Shown: positions 29,922-38,505 of the stretch, one piece after another
How the letters are laid out: each line of letters starts with the position of its first letter
How positions within the stretch are numbered: the first letter of the stretch is position 1
Origin: Zhihengliuella sp.
Lineage (GTDB): Bacteria; Actinomycetota; Actinomycetes; Actinomycetales; Micrococcaceae
Direction of reading: 5' to 3'
Assembly: GCF_031178195.1 (NCBI RefSeq)
Contig: NZ_JAPSJL010000001.1
Location: forward strand, 1-64,000
Length of the DNA: 64,000 nucleotides
The notes under the pieces: generated by a model
What the model saw: only the letters and a program-made list of their open reading frames with translations
Databases searched by the model: none
What the model was told of the DNA's origin: nothing
Made by a program: the position numbers and the translations under genes

Positions 29922-32489
29922 GTGCATCCACACCCCACCCGTCCCGCCGCCGTGGCGGCGACCCTCGCCCTAGCGGCCGCCCTCACCGTCGCCCCGGCGG
30001 CGTCGGCAGCGCCGGCCGCACCCGCACCGACCGCATCGGCGACCGCGAGCGGCGTCGTCATCAACGAGGCCTACCTCTCCGGCGGCAGCCGCAACGCCGT
30101 CTACACCCACAAGTTCGTCGAACTGCTCAACACCTCCGGCGCCCCGGTGTCGCTGGAGGGCTGGAGCCTGCAGTACCGCTCCGCCTCCGGCACCGCGGCG
30201 ACGCACTCCTCGGTCGAACTCTCCGGCACGATCGACCCCGGCGAGACGTTCCTCGTCGCCGGTGGGAGCAACGGCACCACCGGCGCCGCGCTGCCCGGCC
30301 CGGACCTGACGACGTCGTTCAACCCCGGCGGGACGAACGGCACCGTGGTCCTCGCCGAGACGACCGAGCCGCTGACCCTGCCCACCGGGTCGGTCGTCGG
30401 CGTCGAGGACGTCGCGGACCTGCTGGGCTACGGCGGCTCCAACACGTTCGAGACGCAGACCGCCGCCGCGCCCTCCAGCAACTCGGATCCGCGCTCCTTC
30501 AACCGGACCGACGGCGTCGACACCGACGACAACCGCGCCGACTTCACGCTCAGTGCGGAGATCACCCCGACGCCGTCGGGCGGGACCGGCGGCCCCGGCA
30601 CCACCCCCGAACCCGAGCCGGAACCGGCGCAGGAGGTCTCCATCGCCGAGATCCAGGGCACGGGCGCGGCCAGCCCGCTCTCCGGCGAGCGCGTCTCCAC
30701 GCGGGGCGTCGTCACCGCCGCGTTCCCCACCGGCGGGATCGACGGGTTCTTCCTGCAGACCCCCGGCACGGGGTCCGACGACGGCGATGCGGCCAGCCAC
30801 GGCGTCTTCGTCTATGCGCCGGACGCCGTGCCGGGCGTCGTGGTCGGCGACCACGTGGAGGTCACCGGCACCGCGACGGAGTACTACGGCATGACCCAGG
30901 TCGACGCGACCGAGGGACAGGTCTCCGCCCTCGATGAGCCTGCGGAGGCCGTCAAGCCGCTCACCGCGGCGTGGCCGGCGACCGACGCGGAGCGCGAGCG
31001 CTACGAGGGCATGCTGTGGCAACCGGAGGGTCAGTGGACCGTCGCGGACAACTACTCGCTGAACCGGTACGGCGAGATCGGCCTCGCCTTCGGGGAGAGC
31101 GCGCTGGTCCCCGGGGAGGCGCGGCTGCCGCAGCCGACCGACGCGGCGCCCGCCGGGTCGGACCTCGCCTCCGCGATCGAGGCGGAGAACGCCCAGCGAA
31201 GCGTCACGCTCGACGACGGCGCGACCGTGAACTTCACGGGCGGCAGTCGAAACCAGGACATCCCACTGCCCTACCTCTCCCCCGGGACGCCCGTGCGCGT
31301 CGGCGCGGCGGCAACGTTCACGTCCCCGGTGGTGCTCGACTACCGATACGACTTGTGGCGCTTCCAGCCCCAGACCCAGGTGACCGGCGAGAACCCGGGC
31401 GACGCCCCGGCGTCGTTCGCCGACACCCGGACCACGGCGCCGGCCGAGGTCGGCGGCGACGTGCGGATCGCCTCCTTCAACGTCCTGAACTACTTCACCA
31501 CCACCGGCCGGGAGTTCGTGGAGGAGCTCGGCGGCAGCTGCTCCTGGCACACCGACCGCGACGGCGAGCCCGTCGGCACCAATCGCTGCAACCCGGACGG
31601 ACCGCGCGGCGCCGCCGACGAGGAGGACCTCGAGCGCCAGGAGGCCAAGATCGTCGCCGCGATCAACGGGCTCGGCGCGGACGTCGTCTCGCTGGAGGAG
31701 ATCGAGAACTCGGCCGCGTTCGGCCAGGACCGCGACGAGGCCCTGGCGACCCTGACCGCAGCCCTCAACGAGGGGGCCGGCACGCCGGTCTGGGACTTCG
31801 TGCCCAGCCCGGCGGACCTGCCGGCGGACGAGGACGTGATCCGCACGGCGTTCATCTTCAAGCCCGCGGCGGTGAAGCCGATCGACGAGTCGGTCATCCT
31901 GGACGACCCCGCCTTCTCCAACGCGCGCCAGCCGCTGGCGCAGGCGTTCCAGAAGGTCGGCGGGAACAGCAAGACGCGCTTCCTCACGATCGTGAACCAC
32001 TTCAAGTCCAAGGGCTCCGCGCCGGACGACGGATCGGCCAACGACGACGCCGGCGACGGCCAGGGCGCCTGGAACGCGGCCCGCGTGGCCCAGGCCGAGG
32101 CGCTGGTGGCCTTCGCCGAGGAGATGACGCAGGAGCGGAACACCGAGAAGGTCTTCCTCACCGGCGACTTCAACGCCTACACGCAGGAGGACCCGATGCG
32201 GGTCTTCCACGCGGCCGGCTACACCAACCTGGGCGCCGCCGCCGATGGGGAGAAGGAGCACACGTACCTCTACGGCGGGCTGGTCGGCTCGCTGGACCAC
32301 ATCCTGGCCTCCCCCGCGGCGGCCGGGCAGGTCACCGGCCACACCGTGTGGGACATCAACGCGGACGAGCCGATCGCCCTGGAGTACAGCCGGTACAACT
32401 ACAACGCGACCGACTTCTACGCGCCGGATCCCTACCGGGCCTCGGACCACGACCCGGCGATCGTCGGCGTCGACCTGCCGAAGAAGTAA
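29922..32489 (+). CDS. Secreted ExeM/NucH-family endonuclease with lamin-tail domain
   Basis: An 855-aa extracellular nuclease. A Sec signal peptide (1-29, cleavage after APAASA) leads into a lamin-tail domain (about 44-195, GVVINEAYLSGG). A Pro/Glu linker, an OB-fold-like domain (about 235-460) and an exonuclease-endonuclease-phosphatase domain (about 485-853) follow. EEP motifs include IASFNVLNYF, SLEEIEN, IVNHFKSKG, TGDFNAY and the terminal SDHDP. Likely role: degradation of extracellular DNA for phosphate or nucleosides. GTG start with AAGGA upstream; the longer frame has no signal peptide and is rejected. There is no sorting motif at the C-terminus. Confidence 0.9.
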   Translation: MHPHPTRPAAVAATLALAAALTVAPAASAAPAAPAPTASATASGVVINEAYLSGGSRNAVYTHKFVELLNTSGAPVSLEGWSLQYRSASGTAATHSSVELSGTIDPGETFLVAGGSNGTTGAALPGPDLTTSFNPGGTNGTVVLAETTEPLTLPTGSVVGVEDVADLLGYGGSNTFETQTAAAPSSNSDPRSFNRTDGVDTDDNRADFTLSAEITPTPSGGTGGPGTTPEPEPEPAQEVSIAEIQGTGAASPLSGERVSTRGVVTAAFPTGGIDGFFLQTPGTGSDDGDAASHGVFVYAPDAVPGVVVGDHVEVTGTATEYYGMTQVDATEGQVSALDEPAEAVKPLTAAWPATDAERERYEGMLWQPEGQWTVADNYSLNRYGEIGLAFGESALVPGEARLPQPTDAAPAGSDLASAIEAENAQRSVTLDDGATVNFTGGSRNQDIPLPYLSPGTPVRVGAAATFTSPVVLDYRYDLWRFQPQTQVTGENPGDAPASFADTRTTAPAEVGGDVRIASFNVLNYFTTTGREFVEELGGSCSWHTDRDGEPVGTNRCNPDGPRGAADEEDLERQEAKIVAAINGLGADVVSLEEIENSAAFGQDRDEALATLTAALNEGAGTPVWDFVPSPADLPADEDVIRTAFIFKPAAVKPIDESVILDDPAFSNARQPLAQAFQKVGGNSKTRFLTIVNHFKSKGSAPDDGSANDDAGDGQGAWNAARVAQAEALVAFAEEMTQERNTEKVFLTGDFNAYTQEDPMRVFHAAGYTNLGAAADGEKEHTYLYGGLVGSLDHILASPAAAGQVTGHTVWDINADEPIALEYSRYNYNATDFYAPDPYRASDHDPAIVGVDLPKK

Positions 32490-32531
32490 CGGCCCGGGCC
32501 GCCGCCTCGGGCCACCTCGCCGGCCGCGGCC

Positions 32532-32569
32532 CGGGCCTGGCCTGCCTGGCCTGCCTGGCCTGCCTGCGG
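32532..32569. repeat. 10-bp intergenic tandem repeat
   Basis: About three and a half copies of CCTGCCTGGC lie in the 84-bp convergent gap between the nuclease gene and the FAD/NAD(P)-binding protein gene. Confidence 0.7.
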
Positions 32570-32573
32570 CCGG

Positions 32574-34586
32574 CTACCGGGCGGCGAGCCGGACGATCTC
32601 CACGGCGACGGCGTCCGCATCCGCGAGGGTGCGGGCGCCGTCGTCGTCCGTGCCCTCCGACTCCGCGGCGATGGCCGTGCCCCACTGCACGCTGGAGAGC
32701 TGCAGGCCGAGCACGAACAACGCGCGGTGCGCGACGCCGTGGGCGTCGACCAGGCGGTAGGGCCGCCCGACGACGTCGAACCCCGAGCCGGGCATGAGCT
32801 CGCCTTCCTCGGTCGGCATCGCCCGGGGGCGGGCCAGTCCGTCGTCCTGGAGCTGGCGGAGCAGCTCGGACGCGGTATGGGCGACACGGTTGGCGGGCAT
32901 CATGGCCTCGAGCATGTGGTGCGCGGTGGCCGGGGAGGCATCCACCCACGGGGAGGACGCGGTGAACACGCCCGCGTACTCGCCCTCCTCCTCGAGGGAG
33001 AAGACCGGGTCCGGGCCGAGGAAGCGCACGATGCCGGCGCGGCAGAGCGCGATCAGCTCCTCGATGCGGCGCAGGGGCGGCCCGCTGGCAGTGCCCTCGA
33101 CCAGCGGCTCGAACCAGCGCTGGAGCTCGTCGGTGCGGGAGACCTCGTCGACGAGCCCCTCGGCGACCATGCGCTTGATCAGGAGCCGCCCGGCGTGCAG
33201 GGCGCCAATGGCCATCTTCAGGGGGTCGTCCTCGCCGGCCGCCGAGGAGCGGGCGTCCTCCTCGAGGTAGGCGATCACCGCCCGTTGGTACTCGTCCCCG
33301 TCGGTGAAGCCCCGCTGGGCGAAGGGGTGGCCGAGCGCCGGCACGTCGAGCCAGCCGACGCCGGGCGCGAGTTCGTCGACGAGGCCGGCCAGCCGCGAGC
33401 GCCAGACCTCCTGGCCGTGGACACGCGTGCCCTGCACGGTCTGGTCCGGGTGGCGCGGTGCATCGAGGATCTCGTCCATCCGCGTCAGGAACCCGGCGGG
33501 GTCGGCGAAATCGTCCGGTCGCACGCGCGCGGCGACCGTGTAGAACGTCCGCAGCACGTCGCGGTGCAGCAGCGGCCAGACGTGGGCGTCGAACCCGACC
33601 TTGCCGTGCGGCTCGCCGGGCGCGCCGGCCGCGGCGAGCGCGTGCACCCGCTCGAAGGTCAGGTAGGCCAGCTCGACACTGGGCGGCACGAAGGCCGGCA
33701 CCTCCGCCTTGGCCCGGTAGGGGACGCCGCGGCGGGACCCGGCGAAGATCAGCGGCTCCCGGCCGCTCGGACGGTACTCGAGGCGGCGGCCGGGCTCACG
33801 GCCGACCGGGTGGAAGTCGCCGCCCCGGCCCTGGGTCAGCTGGGCGAGCGCGTCGAAGAAGTTCAGCCCGAGCCCGCGCACCAGCAGCGGTTCGCCCCCG
33901 GGGAAGATCGACCAGTCGACGTCGGAGGGCACGTTCGGGCCCTGGTACACGAGCCCGAGCTCCTCGGCCCGCTGCCCGGCCGCGGCCTGCCGCGGATTCA
34001 GCTCGGCCGGGACGTGCCCCACGGCGAGGACGACGGCGTCGGTCTCCAGCGTGCTCGTCTCCCCGTCGGCGGAGCGCAGCACGAGCAGGTAGTCGGTGCC
34101 GCGCTTCTCGAGCCGCACCGCCGAGGCGGGCACGTGCTCCACGGAGGCGACGGCGGGGTGCTCCCGCAGTCGCTGGGCGACGGCGTCGTACACGTGCTCG
34201 AGGTACCGCCCGTAGAGCGCCCGCGACGGGTAGTCGCCGGGACCGAGGGCGTCGAGCTCCGCGAGCTCGACCGGCGCCAGGGTGGCCCCGTCGCCGCGGA
34301 GGCGGCGCCACTGGTCGAACGTCAGGCCCGGCTCGCCCGCGCGGCGCGGCGGGGCGACCGTCGGGTACACCGCGGGCGTGTTCATGAGGAAGAGCCGGGA
34401 CTGCCGCGGCGACCAGACGTGACCGGACCCGGGCCGGTACGGGTCCACCACGCGGAGGTCGATCGGTCCCGGGACGGTCTCCCCGGGCGCCGTCGCCGAC
34501 TCGAGCCGGGCCAGGAGCCGCTCCAGCGCCGAGGTCCCCCGGGGGCCGGCCCCCACCACCGTGACGACATACCGTTCGCGCCGCAT
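32574..34586 (-). CDS. FAD/NAD(P)-binding protein
   Basis: A 670-aa predicted flavoprotein. The N-terminal dinucleotide-binding motif VVGAGPRGTSALERLL (9-24) and the later AVVLAVGHVPAELNP belong to the FAD-NAD(P)-binding (NAD_binding_9) family. The substrate is unknown. No signal peptide or membrane segment is seen. The ATG at 34586 has GGAG upstream; longer in-frame extensions are Arg-rich and unlikely. It is divergent from the prolyl oligopeptidase gene with a 245-bp gap, in which TAGACT (34749-34754) could be the -10 for the rightward gene. Confidence 0.85.
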   Translation of the reverse strand: MRRERYVVTVVGAGPRGTSALERLLARLESATAPGETVPGPIDLRVVDPYRPGSGHVWSPRQSRLFLMNTPAVYPTVAPPRRAGEPGLTFDQWRRLRGDGATLAPVELAELDALGPGDYPSRALYGRYLEHVYDAVAQRLREHPAVASVEHVPASAVRLEKRGTDYLLVLRSADGETSTLETDAVVLAVGHVPAELNPRQAAAGQRAEELGLVYQGPNVPSDVDWSIFPGGEPLLVRGLGLNFFDALAQLTQGRGGDFHPVGREPGRRLEYRPSGREPLIFAGSRRGVPYRAKAEVPAFVPPSVELAYLTFERVHALAAAGAPGEPHGKVGFDAHVWPLLHRDVLRTFYTVAARVRPDDFADPAGFLTRMDEILDAPRHPDQTVQGTRVHGQEVWRSRLAGLVDELAPGVGWLDVPALGHPFAQRGFTDGDEYQRAVIAYLEEDARSSAAGEDDPLKMAIGALHAGRLLIKRMVAEGLVDEVSRTDELQRWFEPLVEGTASGPPLRRIEELIALCRAGIVRFLGPDPVFSLEEEGEYAGVFTASSPWVDASPATAHHMLEAMMPANRVAHTASELLRQLQDDGLARPRAMPTEEGELMPGSGFDVVGRPYRLVDAHGVAHRALFVLGLQLSSVQWGTAIAAESEGTDDDGARTLADADAVAVEIVRLAAR

Positions 34587-34831
34587 ACCACTCTCTCCAA
34601 AATCAGTCCGGCCGGTTCCCTGTCCCCGGTCCTGCACCCCGGTCCCCGCACCCGGGCCCGGATGCCGAGGCCCGCGCGCCGGTACCGCGTGCCCCTCAGC
34701 GTAGCGCGGCGCACGGTTCGTCCCCGCCGGGAGCCGGGCCCGCGGCCTAGACTGGCTCGCAGGCGCCCGCCCGCCGCGAGCACGTGTTCCGGTGGACGGC
34801 GGGCGGAGGCCCGGACGCGAGGGGAGCACCG

Positions 34832-37176
34832 ATGGACGGAACCGGCACGGCACTCGGCGGCGACGAGGCGGCCGTCGGCGAGACAGCGGACCCGTTGGCG
34901 TGGCTCGAGGACATCCACGGCGCCGAGGCGCTCGCCTGGGTACGCGAGCGCAATGCGGAGACGGAGGCCTGGCTGCGACACGGCGGCCCCGGCGTGTCCG
35001 GCGACCCCGGCGCATTCGGTGGCTCGGGCCCGGCCGGGGACCTCGACGACGCCGACGGGCCGGAGCGGGACGGGTGGCCGACGGTTCCGACGGTTCCGAC
35101 GGTTCCGACGGTTCCGGCGGCTACGACGCCCTCGTCGACTCCCTGCAGGAGGTGCTGGAGGCCGAGGACCGGATCCCCGGCGTCGTGAAGCGCGGTCACC
35201 ACTACTACAACTTCTGGCGCGACGCCGAGCACCCCCGGGGCGTGTGGCGGCGGACCGACTGGGCCTCCTATGTGACGGACGAGCCGGAGTGGGAGACGCT
35301 TCTGGACGTCGACGCGCTCGCCGCCGCCGAGGGCGTCGACTGGGTGTACTCCGGGGTGCAGATGCTCCGGCCCGCCGCCCGCGAGCCCTACGCACGCGCC
35401 CTCGTGAAACTCTCCCCCGACGGCGGCGACGCCGTCCGCGTCCGCGAGTACGACGTCGTCCGGCGCGCCTTTGTCCCCGCCGCCGAGGGCGGCTTCGACT
35501 TCGAGGTGGCGAAGTCGCGGGTCTCCTGGGCGGGTCCGGACGCCGTCTACCTGGCGTCGGACTTCGGTCCCGGCTCGCTCACGCGCTCCTCCTACGCGCG
35601 GACAGTCAGGATCGTGGAGCGCGGGCAGGACGTCGGCACGGCGCGCGAGGTCTTCGCGGTGGATCCCGGGCACGTCATGGCCGTGGTCGTCCACGACCAG
35701 ACGCCCGGCTTCGAGCGGACGCTCGCGTTCGACATGGTCGACTTCCACCGCGCGCGGACCCACCTGCTCCGCACGCTCCCGGACGGCGGCGAGCAGTGGA
35801 TGCGGATCGAGGTGCCGGAGGACGTGCGCGTCGACGTGCACCGGGACTGGCTGGTCTTCGCCCCGCGGACCGACTGGCGCCTCCCGGACGGTGCCGTGGT
35901 GCCGGCGGGGGCGCTGGCCGTCACCGCCCTCGAGCCGTTCCTGGCCGGCGAGCGGGACGTGACGGTGGTCTTCCGCCCCGACGCGCGCACGGCCCTCCAG
36001 GGGTACTCGTTCACCCGCGACTACCTGGTCCTCGCGGTGCTGGAGGACGTCGCCTCCACCGTCCTCGCCGCCGACCCTACCGCCGGGTGGCGCCTCACCC
36101 GGCTGGAGACCGGCGCCGAGTTCGAGACGGTCTCCGTCACGGCGGTGGACGACGAGGACCCGGAGCGCCCCAACGATGTCTGGGTGACCCGATCCGGCTT
36201 CCTCACCCCCACCACGCTGCTGCGCGGCACGCTCGACCCCGCCGAGCCGGATCCCGACGCCGAGGGCGAACCCGTCCCGGGCGTCGAGATCGTCGCTCTC
36301 GCGCCGGTCAAGGCGGCCGGATCGCACTTCGAGACCTCCGGGCTGCGGGTGGAGCAGCACTTCGCCACCAGCGACGACGGCACGCGGGTGCCGTACTTCC
36401 AGATCGGCCCCACCCGGCTCGTCGCCGACGGGCAGAGCCCCGTCCTGATGACCGGCTACGGCGGGTTCCAGGCGAGCCTGACGCCGTCGTACTCCGCCGT
36501 CGTGGGGCGCGCCTGGCTGACGCGCCGGGACGGGCACGACCGGTCGGGCGTCTACGTGGTGGCCAACATCCGGGGCGGTGGCGAGTACGGACCCGAATGG
36601 CACCGGGCCGCCCTGAAGGAGCGGCGCCACCGGGCCTACGAGGACTTCGCGGCGGTCGCCCGCGACCTGATCGACCGCGGCCTCACCTCGCCGGAGCGCC
36701 TGGCCGCGACGGGCCGGAGCAACGGCGGGCTGCTGATGGGGAACATGGTGACCGGCTACCCCGAGCTGTTCGCAGCCGTCTCCTGCGGGGTGCCGTTGCT
36801 GGACCTGCGGCGGTACACGCGCCTCTCGGCCGGCCATTCCTGGATCGCGGAGTACGGCGACCCGGACCTGCCCGAGGAGTGGGAGTTCATCCGCACATTC
36901 TCCCCGCTGCACCGGCTCGACGACGTGCCCGAGGCGACGCGCTTCCCGGCGACGCTGATCTGGACGGCCACGAGCGACGACCGGGTGGGGCCCGTGCAGG
37001 CGCGGAGGATGTACGCGAAGCTGGCCGAGCGGGGCGCCGAGCACGTCCGCTATCACGAGGACCTCGAGGGCGGACACGCCGGGGCGGCCGATCAGCGGCA
37101 GGCGGCCCGCCTGCTCGCCATGAGCTACGAGTTCCTCTGGAGGCACACAGCGGCCCCCGTTTTGGCAAGGGGGTGA
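34832..37176 (+). pseudogene. Prolyl oligopeptidase family (S9) gene split by a frameshift
   Basis: The first part reads in one frame from the ATG at 34832 (SD-like GGGGAG upstream), with the typical N-terminus DPLAWLEDIHGAEALAWVRERNAE. The rest (YDALVDSLQEVLEAEDRIPGVV onwards) reads in the -1 frame to the stop at 37176. The change falls near 35060-35085, beside four 9-bp repeats. One extra G in the GGG at 35072-35074 would join the frames. The catalytic triad downstream is intact: Ser in ATGRSNGGLLMG (codon 36718-36720), Asp in TATSDDRVGP, His in EGGHAGAA. A GTG at 35074 could start the second frame, but it would lack the conserved N-terminus. A sequencing error, true inactivation or recoding cannot be separated here. 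Confidence 0.85.
35081..35116. repeat. 9-bp tandem repeat at the oligopeptidase frameshift
   Basis: Four exact copies of ACGGTTCCG. They encode TVP repeats in the upstream frame and GSD repeats in the downstream frame. They lie within an insertion of about 45 low-complexity residues relative to the usual S9 N-terminus. Confidence 0.9.
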
Positions 37177-37191
37177 CCGATTCGCTAGTCT
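37162..37191 (+). promoter_or_regulatory. Promoter of tRNA-Ser(GCU)
   Basis: TTGGCA (37162-37167) and TAGTCT (37186-37191) are separated by 18 bases. The -35 overlaps the end of the oligopeptidase gene. Confidence 0.6.
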
Positions 37192-37217
37192 TGTCTGGCT
37201 GGTTCTTCCAGCGGTCT

Positions 37218-37309
37218 GGAGACGTGCCGGAGCGGCCGAACGGACTTCACTGCTAATGAAGGGTCGGGGTTAAACTCGACCGGGGGTTCAAATCCCCCCG
37301 TCTCCGCCA
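37218..37309 (+). tRNA. tRNA-Ser (anticodon GCU)
   Basis: A class II tRNA: acceptor GGAGACG/CGTCTCC, anticodon loop CTGCTAA with GCT at 37252-37254, a long variable arm and the T-arm GTTCAAATC. The 3' CCA is encoded (37307-37309). Confidence 0.95.
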
Positions 37310-37337
37310 AAAACCCCCTCGTCAGAGGGGGTTTTTT
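37309..37337 (+). terminator. Rho-independent terminator with T tract
   Basis: CCCCCTC-GTCA-GAGGGGG hairpin flanked by an A run and followed by six Ts, immediately after tRNA-Ser(GCU). A classical intrinsic terminator. Confidence 0.9.
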
Positions 37338-37385
37338 GTTGCCCCGTGCCGCGTGTCCCGACGGGCCTGGGGGCCGGGGCAAGGG

Positions 37386-38480
37386 CTACTTGCCGCCCTG
37401 GAAGCTCGTCAGTACCTGACGGACCACGGGCTCGGGCAGGCCGGTGAAGTCGACGACGATCCGTCCGGCCTCCTCGAGTCGCCCGGCACCGAGGTGCTCG
37501 AGGAACTCGGCCCGCAGGGCCGGCGGGAGGTCGGCGGAGTTGAACGAGACGGGCCCTTCGGGGCCCTCGCCCTCGAACCCGAAGTCGGAGACGCCGTCGC
37601 CGATGCCGCCGTTCTGCGCCGCGGGGGCGGACTCGAGGAGCGGCTGGATCTTCTCCTTGGTCAGCCCCGAGAAGTTCGCGAAGAGCTCGGCGGCGCCCTC
37701 GTAGTCGCGGTCGCGCATCATGGACTGAAACTGGTCCGCCTCGGCGGGCGGCAGGTCCGCCGTGCTGAACTCGCGGGCCTCGCCGTCCACCTGCTCGGTG
37801 ATCTTGTAGGTCGCGACCCTCCGGTCGGCCTCACTGCCGAACTGCTCCGTCCAGTCGGAGGGGATGACCAGCTCGCCGGCGGGCCCGTGGCCCGACGGCC
37901 GGTCACGCTTGGGCTGCTCCGGCTCGCGCTGCTCCTGCTCCGGCGCTGCGGAGTCGGGACGTTCAGGGCCGCGCTCGGAGCGGTCGGTGCCGGGGCGCGG
38001 ACCGGGTTTGGGCACCGGCCTGTCGTCCGGGGCGCCGGTTCCGCCTGCGGCCGGCGCCTCGGGTCCCGCCCCGTGCTCCGCCTCCGGTCGCGCGGTCGGG
38101 AACTCCGGCTCCTCCGCCTCGGCGGCAGGGCCCTGCGGCGTACCGGGGGTCTCCCGCGCGGCGTCCATCAGGTCGCGGGGGCCGTGGATCTGCGGGAACT
38201 GCTCGAGGCTGCGCACGGCGATGATGCACTTCTTGACGCTCCGCTCGCCCGTGGCGCGCTGGTACTCCTGCACCGCGCCGAGGAAGTTCCCGCTGCCCAA
38301 CTGCCGGTAGATGGCCCGGTGCTGGTCCGCGTTCAGCCGCGCCGAGGCCTCGCGCGCGCCCTCGGCGTTGACGTGCGCGGCGACGTCGGCCGCGTTCCGC
38401 TTGCGCAGCGTGGAGACTCCCCACCACAGGAGGGTCAGCACGAGCAACGGAATCAGGACCCAGAACAGCGCTTCCAGCAT
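37386..38480 (-). CDS. Membrane-anchored hypothetical protein with internal repeats
   Basis: A 364-aa protein of unknown function. One N-terminal membrane helix (4-24) is followed by a helical segment (about 30-108), a long Pro/Glu/Arg-rich disordered linker (109-200) and two related segments of about 48 residues. These are 237-284 (EFSTADLPPAEADQF to LLES) and 312-360 (SFNSADLPPALRAEF to TSF). Both share the pattern SADLPP, EGAAE/EEAGR and FSGL/FTGL. Residues 49-92 look like a distant third copy. The protein lies on the same strand 25 bp or so after recQ. Confidence 0.8.
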   Translation of the reverse strand: MLEALFWVLIPLLVLTLLWWGVSTLRKRNAADVAAHVNAEGAREASARLNADQHRAIYRQLGSGNFLGAVQEYQRATGERSVKKCIIAVRSLEQFPQIHGPRDLMDAARETPGTPQGPAAEAEEPEFPTARPEAEHGAGPEAPAAGGTGAPDDRPVPKPGPRPGTDRSERGPERPDSAAPEQEQREPEQPKRDRPSGHGPAGELVIPSDWTEQFGSEADRRVATYKITEQVDGEAREFSTADLPPAEADQFQSMMRDRDYEGAAELFANFSGLTKEKIQPLLESAPAAQNGGIGDGVSDFGFEGEGPEGPVSFNSADLPPALRAEFLEHLGAGRLEEAGRIVVDFTGLPEPVVRQVLTSFQGGK

Positions 38481-38505
38481 GCAATCCAGTGTAGTAGCTC
38501 GCGGC

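Noticed and set aside
32727-37256. A 1509-codon plus-strand open frame
   Set aside because: It runs antisense to the FAD-binding gene and out of frame through the oligopeptidase gene; the product is low-complexity Arg/Gly/Pro with no domain.
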